From Trueperella bernardiae (GTDB lineage Bacteria; Actinomycetota; Actinomycetes; Actinomycetales; Actinomycetaceae), in NCBI RefSeq assembly GCF_001469025.1, contig NZ_LNIZ01000003.1:186001-250000 (forward strand): a stretch of 64,000 bases of DNA, read 5' to 3'. Below, one piece after another: positions 56,017 to 63,611 of this stretch. Made by a program: the position numbers and the translations under genes. The stretch's first letter is position 1; every line of letters starts with the position of its first letter. Below the pieces are notes generated by a model. The model was not told where the DNA came from and did not search any database. It saw only the letters and a list, made by a program, of their open reading frames with translations.

Positions 56017-56751
56017 CTACTCGGCCTCAAACGTAGCCCAGGCCCGCACCGGCAGACCGTTCGCGCTCGCGATCTTCGGCCAACCGATGGAAATGAGCGC
56101 CCCGCGCACCGGCACCTGGTCAAGGTTGGCCAGCAGCTCGAGCTGGAACAGCCCCAGTCCCAGCACGTGGCGCTCCACGGCCAGGTCGCCAGCCGCCGCG
56201 CAGTCGACGGCCGGGTCCGTGTCGAGCGTCTCGTGCCCGATCCCGATCACGCCGCGATCGGCGAGCGCGCTCACCGCCTCCTTCGACCAGCCAGGCGAGT
56301 GCAGCGCCCCGTCGTCGTCGGCGTTGGCCAGCGCCGCGCCGTCGGGCCAGCGCTTGTGCCAGTCCGACCGGAAGGTCACGAAGCTGCCCGCCGGGATGGG
56401 GCCGTGCTCCGCCTCGTGCGCTTCGATGTCCGCCACCGTCAGCGCAAAGTCCGGGTTCGCCTCCACTTCCTCATGCCTATCGATGACGACAAGCGGCAAT
56501 ACCGCCTGATCCACCCCGAAGTCACGGGCGAGTGCGCCATCTTGGTGGAAGTGGCCGGGGAAGTCGATGTGCGTGCCGAACTGGCCGGGGAAGGTCTGGC
56601 GCTGAATGCGCAGGTTGTAGGGTGAATCGAAGTCGAGGATCGGGGTGTTGAGCTCGATCGCGCCTTCGGGCATGCCACCCCAGTAGGGGGAGTTTTCGTC
56701 GAGTTCGTGCGTGAGGTCCACGCGGGTCAGCTTGAGGTTCCACAGGGACAT
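56017..56751 (-). CDS. Cyclase/arylformamidase-family metal hydrolase
   Basis: A 244-residue member of the KynB-like cyclase family. The metal signature FGTHIDFPGHF lies near residue 58, with SFVTFRSDW and the C-terminal His/Glu region GIGHETLDTDP. The family includes arylformamidases and other amide or lactone hydrolases; no kynurenine genes are nearby, so the substrate is unknown. ATG 56751 has no clear ribosome site. The gap to metE (56752-56863) holds nothing I recognise. Confidence 0.85.
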   Translation of the reverse strand: MSLWNLKLTRVDLTHELDENSPYWGGMPEGAIELNTPILDFDSPYNLRIQRQTFPGQFGTHIDFPGHFHQDGALARDFGVDQAVLPLVVIDRHEEVEANPDFALTVADIEAHEAEHGPIPAGSFVTFRSDWHKRWPDGAALANADDDGALHSPGWSKEAVSALADRGVIGIGHETLDTDPAVDCAAAGDLAVERHVLGLGLFQLELLANLDQVPVRGALISIGWPKIASANGLPVRAWATFEAE

Positions 56752-56863
56752 GGGAGGTACTTTCGATGTCGTTGAGTCTTCAGCTCAGTTGTCTTCGGTG
56801 TCGGTTTGCGGCTAGCACCGCCGTCGTCGGGCCGCCGTCGGTCAGCGACGCCAGCCGCCGTCG

Positions 56864-59143
56864 TTACAGGCGCTCGCGCACCGACTGTGCGGCATCCACG
56901 AGGTTGCGCAGGGACTGCTCGGTCTCGGCGTAGGCGCGAGTCTTAAGGCCGCAGTCGGGGTTGACCCACAGGTGGTCTGCGGCAACGTTCCTCAGTGCGG
57001 CCGAGATGAGGTCGGTGAGCTCGGCGGTGTCAGGCACGCGCGGGGAGTGGATGTCCCACACGCCGGGGCCGATGTCGTTAGTGAAGGTGCCCTCCACCGA
57101 CTCGAGCAACTCCATGCGCGAGCGCGCCGCCTCCACGGAGGTGACGTCGGCGTCGAGGGCGGCGATCGCGCCGATGATCTGGTTGAACTCCGAATAGCAC
57201 AGGTGGGTGTGAATCTGGGTGTCCTCCCGCACGCCCGAGGTGGCGAGCCGGAATGCGCCCACCGACCAGCCGAGGTAGTCCTCGTGTCGGGCCTCGTCCA
57301 GCGGCAGGAGTTCGCGCAGCGCCGGCTCGTCCACCTGGATCACCGTAATGCCCTTGGCCTCCAGGTCCGCTACCTCGTCACGCAGGGCGAGCGCGAGCTG
57401 GTCGGCCACCTCGCCGAGTGGGATGTCACGGCGCGGGAAAGACCACGCGATGATCGTGACCGGCCCCGTGAGCATGCCCTTGACCGGCTTACTCGTGAGC
57501 GACTGGGCGTACTCGATCCACTCCCCACCGAGCGAGCGCGTGCGGTAGACGTCGCCCCACAGGATCGACGGGCGCGTGCACCGTGAACCGTAGGACTGCA
57601 CCCAACCGTTGTGGGTCACCGCGAAGCCCTCGAGTAGCTCGGCGAAGTACTGGACCATGTCGTTGCGTTCGGCCTCGCCGTGCACCAGGACGTCCAGCCC
57701 GATCTCCTCCTGCAATTCAATGACGTGCCGGATCTCGTTCTTCAGCACCTCGCGGTAGCCGGCCTCGTCCAGCTCGCCCGAGCGCCGCTTCGCCCGCGCC
57801 ACCCGCAGCTCGCTGCGCTGGGGGAACGAACCGATCGTCGTGGTCGGCAGGAGTGGCAGATCGAGGCGGGCGCGCTGGAGGGAACGGCGCAGGACGGCGT
57901 CCCCGCGGCGGCGGTCCTCGGGGCGCAGGGCGGCGGTGCGCTCGCGGACGCTAGCCACCGTGACGCCGTCGGCACTCGCGCGCTGCTCGAACGCGGCGGT
58001 CGAAGCGGCGATGTCGGCGTCGATCGCGTCCCAGCCCTCGCGCAGGCCCCGGTCGAGCGTGACGATCTCCGCTACCTTCTCATCCGCGAACGCCAGCCAG
58101 GCGTGCAGGTTGGCATTCAGCGGCTCGTCCCACACCTCGCCCTCGAGCGTATGGGGGACGTGCTGCAACGACGTCGTCGTGGACGCCACAACCCTCGCGC
58201 CCGTGGCTCGCGCCCGCTCGAGTTTGTCGGCTGCCTCGCGCAGGTCCGTGCGCCAAATGTTGCGCCCGTCCACGACGCCGGCCGCGAGCGTCACGCCCTC
58301 CGCCCGCGCGCCCTCGGGCAGGGAGCCGCGGTCAAGATCGACGCCTATCGCCTCCACGCCCGTCGCGGCCAGGGCCTCGAAGGAGGCCGAGGAGTCGCCG
58401 TAGGGGACCGCGAGGAAGATCTGCGGGCGGGACTCGAGAGATGCGAGCTGTGAGTAAACGCGGGCGGCGATCTCGGTGAGGCGGGCCCTGCTGGCGGGCA
58501 GATTATCGGTGGCCAACGTCGGCTCGTCGAACTGCACCCACGGCGCTCCGGCGCCCTGAAGCTCGGCGAGGAGGGCGGCGTAAGCGACGGCGACGTCGTC
58601 GATACGCGTAAGCGGGTCAAAGTCCGGCTCGCGCTCAGTGCCCTTCGCCAGCGCCAGGAGCGTGACCGGTCCGACGACGACCGGCCGCACCGTGTACCCC
58701 GCCTCCGCGGCCTCGGTGTAGCGGGCCACGACCTGGCGGTCGGTGTATGCCACAGCGGTGGTCGAGTCGATTTCGGGGACGATGTAGTGGTAGTTCGTGT
58801 CGAACCACTTCGTCATCTCGTTTGCCGGGTGGGAGGCGTCGCCGCGGGCTGCGGCGAAGTAGGCGTCCAGGCCGTCGAGGTCTGCGAAGCGAGCGGGAAT
58901 AATGCCGGCGAGGAAGGCGGCGTCGAGCACCTGATCGTAGTAGGTGTGGGTGTCTGGGATCGCGGCCGGCTCGGTCAGGCCTAGCTCGGTGAGGCGGGCA
59001 TAGTTGGCCAGGCGCAGGCTGCGGGTCGCATCGAGGAACTCCTCGCGGGTGGTCTTCGCGGCCCAAAAGGATTCGAGGGCCCGCTTGAGCTCGCGGTTGG
59101 CGCCGATGCGGGGATAGCCGAGGATGGTCGAGGGCAGAGTCAT
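56864..59143 (-). CDS. metE: Cobalamin-independent methionine synthase
   Basis: A 759-residue zinc enzyme that transfers a methyl group from 5-methyltetrahydrofolate to homocysteine. It has two barrel halves; the N-terminal segment STILGYPRIGANRELKRALE is typical. The catalytic zinc ligands are visible in THLCYSEFN and NPDCGLKTR with a Glu in between, and the homocysteine/folate segments are TTIGSFPQ and QVDEPALRE. AAGGA lies 6 nt before ATG. It is the second gene of a metF-metE unit and follows it by 93 nt containing a weak hairpin (CTGGGA/TCCCAG, 59196-59224). Confidence 0.97.
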   Translation of the reverse strand: MTLPSTILGYPRIGANRELKRALESFWAAKTTREEFLDATRSLRLANYARLTELGLTEPAAIPDTHTYYDQVLDAAFLAGIIPARFADLDGLDAYFAAARGDASHPANEMTKWFDTNYHYIVPEIDSTTAVAYTDRQVVARYTEAAEAGYTVRPVVVGPVTLLALAKGTEREPDFDPLTRIDDVAVAYAALLAELQGAGAPWVQFDEPTLATDNLPASRARLTEIAARVYSQLASLESRPQIFLAVPYGDSSASFEALAATGVEAIGVDLDRGSLPEGARAEGVTLAAGVVDGRNIWRTDLREAADKLERARATGARVVASTTTSLQHVPHTLEGEVWDEPLNANLHAWLAFADEKVAEIVTLDRGLREGWDAIDADIAASTAAFEQRASADGVTVASVRERTAALRPEDRRRGDAVLRRSLQRARLDLPLLPTTTIGSFPQRSELRVARAKRRSGELDEAGYREVLKNEIRHVIELQEEIGLDVLVHGEAERNDMVQYFAELLEGFAVTHNGWVQSYGSRCTRPSILWGDVYRTRSLGGEWIEYAQSLTSKPVKGMLTGPVTIIAWSFPRRDIPLGEVADQLALALRDEVADLEAKGITVIQVDEPALRELLPLDEARHEDYLGWSVGAFRLATSGVREDTQIHTHLCYSEFNQIIGAIAALDADVTSVEAARSRMELLESVEGTFTNDIGPGVWDIHSPRVPDTAELTDLISAALRNVAADHLWVNPDCGLKTRAYAETEQSLRNLVDAAQSVRERL

Positions 59144-59236
59144 GAAAAGTCCTTCGTGTCTTAATGGTCAGTGTGGTCGGGTGCGGAATGAAAACCTGGG
59201 AGCCGGCCCGCAAGCGGATCCCAGCAGGGCATTCGT

Positions 59237-60307
59237 CTAGGCATGATGCTCCTTGGCGACCAGGTCCATGACCGCGAGCGCGGGGACGGCCTTGTTGAAG
59301 GTGTAGAGGTGGACGCCGGGGGCGCCACCGTCGAGCAGCTCGAGGGCGAGGTCGGCCGCGATCCGGACGCCGATCCGCTCTTCCTCCTCGGGTGTGGCGG
59401 CGGTGGCGAGGGCCTCGAGGATCTCGGGGGAGGCCACCACGCCAGTGAGCTCCTGGGTGCGAAGCACGCGCCGGGTCTCGACCGGCGGGAGGATCCCCGG
59501 CACGATCGGGATGGTGACGCCAGCCGCGCGGGCCAGCTCCACGAAGCGGGTGAACTCGGCGGCGTGCCAGGAGAACTGGGAGATGGCGAAGTCGGCGCCG
59601 GCTACCTGCTTATGGACCAGGCGCTCGACCTCGGTCTCCGGGCTCGTGCCCGCCGCCGGGTTGCCGGCGGGGAAGGTGGCCACCGCGATGCGGATTGGCT
59701 GGAGCGCGCTTTGCAGGGCGAGCGGGGCGGAGCGGGCGTTGCGCTTTTAGTCGACCTCGCGGATGAGACGGATGAGGTCGGTGGCCCGGACCAAGGCGTC
59801 ATCGGCCGGAGTCCAACCCGGCTTGCCAAGAGGCGGGTCGCCGCGCAGGGCGAGGAACGTGCGCACGCCAGAATCTAGGTAGTCCGTGACGATCTGCGTG
59901 ATCTCCTCGATCGACGTGCCCACGCAGGTCAGGTGCGCGATCGGGGGAGTGGGCACGTGCCGGGCGAGGATCTCCGTGACCGCCCGGGCCCCGCGCCGAT
60001 CCTGGCCCGCCGCGCCGTAGGTGACCGAGATGAAGTTTGGCCGGGCGTCCACCAGCTGCTTGACCGTGGTCCAGAACTTCGGGGCGGTCTGCGGGTTGCG
60101 CGGCGGCATCACCTCGAACGACGTGGTGATGTGGGAGGGGAGCTGGTCGCTGCCGCGGGCGGGGAGCCAGCCGAAGGACGCCGGATTGGCGGTGGGTTCT
60201 GGCGGGTTCGCGGCCGGGCTTGTCACCGTTGGGTCGGTGGCCCGCGCGGCCGGCGTCGGAACAGCAGAGAGTACAGGGGTAGCAGAGGTACAGGTAGCCA
60301 TGATCAT
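59237..60307 (-). pseudogene. metF: 5,10-methylenetetrahydrofolate reductase interrupted by an in-frame stop
   Basis: The expected MetF makes the 5-methyl-THF used by MetE. The first part (186 codons) has an unusual Ala/Thr/Pro-rich N-terminal stretch of about 45 residues, then ITTSFEVMPPRN, FISVTYGAAG and LALRGDPP, and stops at TAA 59749-59747. The same frame continues as KRNARSAPLALQS...IRIAVATFPAGNP, QFSWHAAEF and PIVPGILP to the normal end at 59237. So this is a single nonsense codon, not a frameshift. Without it the protein would be 356 residues. Possible meanings are sequencing error, recent inactivation, or restart at GTG 59683. ATG 60301 is an alternative start. Confidence 0.8.
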
Positions 60308-60367
60308 CCTGGAAAAACGTAGGATGTGGGCTCAAACGGCCTCGATCGGCGAGGCGGCTTGTTTTAG

Positions 60368-60416
60368 AAAAGTGCTACGAGCGCCTGCGCGCCCAACGTG
60401 CGCAGGAACCTAGCAC
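60368..60416 (-). terminator. Attenuator-like hairpin in the metF leader
   Basis: On the minus strand an outer stem GTGCTA / TAGCAC (60416-60411 and 60377-60372) encloses a 7-bp inner stem CCTGCGC / GCGCAGG, followed at once by TTTTCT. The left outer arm overlaps the last Cys codon and stop codon of the leader peptide, so a ribosome there would block the stem. Confidence 0.65.
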
Positions 60417-60484
60417 ACGTACATTCGCGCAACGACACCAGCAGTCATGACCGACTGGGCGTGAGCATGCGCGTAAATCTTCAT
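60410..60484 (-). CDS. Candidate leader peptide of metF-metE (24 residues)
   Basis: A 24-codon frame begins MKIYAHAHAQSVM and ends ARMYVC before TAG. It has Met at 1, 13 and 21 and Cys at the last position. TAAGTT ends 6 nt before the ATG and TTGGAC lies 18 bp further up, so the mRNA is probably leaderless and starts with this peptide. A terminator-like hairpin begins inside its last codons. This is the layout of translation-controlled attenuation, here fitting sulfur amino-acid supply. The function is inferred; no homologue was searched. Confidence 0.6.
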   Translation of the reverse strand: MKIYAHAHAQSVMTAGVVARMYVC

Positions 60485-60490
60485 GGCAAT

Positions 60491-60520
60491 AACTTAACCC
60501 GAATCGTTCCCGCTGTCCAA
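60491..60520 (-). promoter_or_regulatory. Promoter of the metF-metE leader
   Basis: TTGGAC (60520-60515), an 18-bp spacer and TAAGTT (60496-60491) on the minus strand, with the predicted start point at the leader-peptide ATG 60484. Confidence 0.65.
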
Positions 60521-60555
60521 AGGGGACCCTGAAATGTCTCACATTTCGATCGGCC

Positions 60556-62329
60556 CTAGAGAGTCGAGGAATCGTTGGGAGAATACCGCCCACGATCCTC
60601 AGCCTCCATGATCTGTGCCTCAAACATTTTCCGGAAGGCAGTTCCCGGAGACATCAGTTCATCAAAACTTCCAGATTCGAGGATCCTGCCAGCGTCGAGG
60701 AGGTAGATGGTGTCCGCCCATTTCAAGGTTGAGAGCCGATGGGAACTGAGGATAAAGATCCTGTCCTTGGCGAGAGCTGCGAACTTCGAGAACAGTTCTT
60801 CTTCGCCGGCGGCATCGATGGTGCTCGTCGGTTCGTCTAGGATCCACACGTATTCGTCCATGACCATCGCGCGGGCGATGGCAAGCCGCTGCCATTGACC
60901 CCCCGACAGCTCGATTCCGCCCCACTGGCTTCCCAGGGGGGTGTCAAGTCCGTTCGGGGAGTCCCAGGAAAATAGGTGCGATGCTTGCAAACTCTAAGGC
61001 GTCCCACAGCTGGGAATCGGCCGCGCGCTGCCTGCTTCCCAACATCAGAAACCGACGCACCGAGATTTCGTAACGCCCATAATCCTGCAGAACAGCGGAC
61101 ACATAAAAGGAAATATGTTCGTCTTCTCCCACGTTGATGGTGCGGTCGCCGATCAATACGCCCCCTGATGCGTCACGCTGTGTGTTCATCAAGGCCTTGA
61201 GAAGCGATGTCTTCCCGCTCCCGTTCTCGCCCACTATTGCGGTGAGCTTGCCGGAAGGAGCTTCGAGGGACACATGATCAACGGCGCGTAGCGTGCCGTA
61301 GTTGACCGTCACATCGGAGGCGATGAGAGCCTCGGCGTTTCGAACGTCCAAAGGACTTGATTGCTCGGTAGGTCTGTCAGCAAACGAACGGAGATGCTTG
61401 TTCGCCGGCAGCGATGTGACAAGCTCCCCGATCTGGTACCCGATGCCCATCATTGCGCTGATCCCTGCCATCACGCCGGCGGTTCCGGCGAACAATGCGC
61501 CGATGTTGTTACCGGAGTCCCTGTAGAGCGTGAGAAGCGCGATTGCAAACAAGCCAGTTGTCACGAGCCCGGCCAGCGAATCACTCGCGATTGACAGCCA
61601 CTCTAGTCGTTGTCTGATCGCCATATGCGCGCATCGGTGATGCGCAGCTAGCTCGGCGAAAACATTCGTCGCCCGTAGGGTCGATATTTCGACCGCCGTA
61701 CGCTGGTATGAGATCTGGTCCTGAAGATACGTGGATCGGCGAATCTCTTCTGTTGCCTGTGGCCAGAGGTGGGATTCCTGTTTCCCGTACCAGGCATATG
61801 CAAGCGTGGTGGGAATGGGTGCAAGGAGGCTGATCAGTGCGGCTGCCGTGCTGATTTCCCACAAAGAGAGCGACAATGTGAACGCGGTCAGCGTCGCGCA
61901 CGCGATATTGACCGTTGCCTGGAACTGCGAAGAGACATGTCCCTCGGCAACACACTGCCGCGCCGCTCTCAACTCCTTCATGAACCCTTCGTCGTTAAAC
62001 TCCCGAGCCGAAGCCTGAGATAGCCGATCCTGGAATAAGGAGGCAGAAGAAAGGTTGATCCTCATCGCATTCACGCGCGAGATTGCGTTGGAGACTTGTT
62101 GCCAGGCGTTCCCTGCGCCGAAAACGACGGCAACTAGGATGATGAGCCTGACGGCTCTCTGCTCCGAACCCATCGCGCTGGATAGCAACTTGATCAGCAC
62201 AACGGTGGCGGCGGGGATTAAAGCAGCAACAATGAGAAACAAGATCGATGCGACAGCGCTAAGTGGAGTAGAGCGCAATCCGAATCGGAAGGCCCAAAGC
62301 CAGTGCGGGGTGTTCTTGTACGTCTCCAC
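60556..62329 (-). pseudogene. ABC exporter (fused TM-ATPase) with one frameshift
   Basis: GTG 62329 follows GAGGGGTG 5 nt upstream and 4 nt after the maturase stop. Six membrane helices cover about residues 15-320. The ATPase domain has Walker A VGENGSGKTS, signature LSGGQWQRLAIARA, Walker B YVWILDEPTSTID and switch His SSHRLS. The frame breaks at the four-base run 60956-60959: removing one base joins FLGLP to NGLDTPLGSQWGG and gives a normal 590-residue half-transporter. As written, the first part stops before the signature motif, so the transporter would be dead. It may be a homopolymer error or a real lesion. AT-richer than the core genes. Confidence 0.8.
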
Positions 62330-62333
62330 GGAT

Positions 62334-63084
62334 TCACCCCTCAGCGAGAATCTTGACAATTTCCAATGCTAATCTCTGGTGGAGGTCGGACTCTTTGCCG
62401 GAGTACCCACATTGAACCCAGCTTTGTTCCTTTGATGTATCGAATCCGGAAATCACATCACCTATGGACATACCTGCCTGACCAGCACTGTCCCAGCAAC
62501 TGTAGAGCTGCCCATGAGAGGTAACGACAATACCCTCTGGGTCAAACGGGGTGCCACAGGTTCTGCACAATCCAGAGTGCCCAGGGAGAGTCAAGCTAAA
62601 GCCAGCGGCAACTACGCTTCGTGCAAGCCTCACATACTCGCTGATGAATCTTTGGTCATAGGTGTGCGGGGTGTAAAACGGGGTTGAATCAACAACGGTC
62701 AAAGTGATCGAGATAAAGGAGTGGCTCCCCTCCAAGCAAGGAAAGGTGGATGCTTTGCTTTTTCTTTGTCGTAGCAAATTGGTGAATGAACCTCGAAATC
62801 TGTTCGTTCGATACGGACCGTTTCCCAAGGATTGGTTTACGTCGAGAATGAGATATGTCAGTCCTTTGATAGCAATAATCGCAGGATAAGTTGCAAGCAA
62901 ACCCAGGCATATAGGCCACAGTTAAAACTCTGGGCTTCTTAGACTTTCCCATAGTCACAAGTAGCCTCAGGGCAACTGCACCGAATCTAGTTACGGTCCC
63001 GTTAGGAGTCACCAATGATCTTGGCAGGAAGAAAACGCCCGAACTGCACGAGACGTACGAGTGTTTTCTCCCTCTGAAACCGTA
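62334..63084 (-). pseudogene. Radical SAM peptide maturase, truncated and frameshifted
   Basis: Readable frame 63084-62689 gives protein-like sequence SYVSCSSGVFFLPRSL, then the [4Fe-4S] motif CNLSCDYCYQ and LLGGEPLLYLDHFDR, then stops. A second frame (to 62334) carries the family C-terminus, with CRTCGTPFDPEG and GQLYSCWDSAG resembling a SPASM-type auxiliary cluster region. About 150 residues of the barrel seem missing between the halves, and no start codon fits the N-terminus (stop at 63087-63085; ATG 63092 is out of frame). It was probably a peptide-modifying enzyme. It sits between the tiny precursor ORF and the ABC exporter. Confidence 0.7.
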
Positions 63085-63109
63085 CTATGCATCCTCCAAA
63101 ACACTATTG

Positions 63110-63142
63110 TGTCTGTTAGTCAGCTTTGCTGGCTAACAGACA
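63110..63142 (-). other. Stem-loop between candidate precursor and maturase
   Basis: 10-bp stem TGTCTGTTAG / CTAACAGACA with a further CAGC/GCTG pair set and loop AAA, followed on the minus strand by CAATAGTGTTTT. Placed like the partial terminators that raise precursor over enzyme expression in peptide clusters. Confidence 0.7.
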
Positions 63143-63178
63143 GTCGACCTAGAGCAGGCCGGGTACCATTCGACTACG

Positions 63179-63247
63179 CTACGGGCACTTATCGTCCATC
63201 GGAGTAAATGTGCCGAATCCCAGCTTTCGTAAGAGCGCGAGTAGCAT
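63179..63247 (-). CDS. Candidate RiPP precursor peptide (22 residues)
   Basis: A 22-codon frame begins MLLALLRKLGFGTFTPMDD and ends KCP. It is preceded by AAGGAGGTG, an ideal ribosome site 6 nt before ATG, which is stronger than that of most genes here. It lies directly before a stem-loop, a radical-SAM maturase relic and an ABC exporter on the same strand. The hydrophobic/basic first half could be a leader and the GFGTFTPMDDKCP part a core with Thr, Cys and aromatic residues. No match to a named family is recognised. Confidence 0.6.
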   Translation of the reverse strand: MLLALLRKLGFGTFTPMDDKCP

Positions 63248-63526
63248 CGTCTTCACCTCCTTCCTGTAGGTGTGATAAAGATTGCATCTGATAATGAGTG
63301 AACGCTACCCATTCGCGGAACGGATTGATCTGACCCTCTCCAACAGAGTATGGATGTAATCGGGTTGCGCCCCGGTTGCGTCCTTAAGAGTGGTGTATCT
63401 GGACTCGGGCTTGGGCGAAGCTTAATTGGCGGCGGCCTGTTGTCGCACTGTGTTCGGCTACCTTTCGATCGATCAACAACCCGTTTAACCTTTGCCAGTG
63501 GGCGACTGGGAAGCAAATGGTAAATA
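63248..63526. other. Intergenic region upstream of the candidate precursor
   Basis: AT-richer than the core genome. It should contain the precursor promoter, but I see no convincing -10/-35 pair. A short direct repeat GGTTGCG-N4-GGTTGCG lies near 63363-63380. A minus-strand open frame at 63253-63516 has no protein-like composition. Confidence 0.3.
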
Positions 63527-63556
63527 CAGTGGGCCGCTCGGCTGAGCGGCCCACTG
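63527..63556. terminator. Terminator downstream of the YagU-like gene
   Basis: 13-bp perfect stem CAGTGGGCCGCTC / GAGCGGCCCACTG with loop GGCT, 56 bp after the stop of the minus-strand gene. Confidence 0.75.
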
Positions 63557-63611
63557 GTCGTTGCTTGGGCTGAAGCCCGTTGAAGTTTGGGCTGACCCAG
63601 CCCGGTGATGA

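Noticed and set aside
59684-59750. metF read as two separate genes or a frameshift
   Set aside because: Both halves are in the same frame across the TAA, so it is one gene with a nonsense codon, not a frameshift or two genes by design.
60308-60555. SAM riboswitch or T-box upstream of metF
   Set aside because: I could not find the conserved core of a known SAM riboswitch or the T-box sequence; a leader-peptide attenuator explains the region better.
63253-63516. Minus-strand 87-codon frame upstream of the candidate precursor
   Set aside because: Pro/Arg/Ser-rich without pattern, no ribosome site, and it would overlap the expected promoter of the small ORF.
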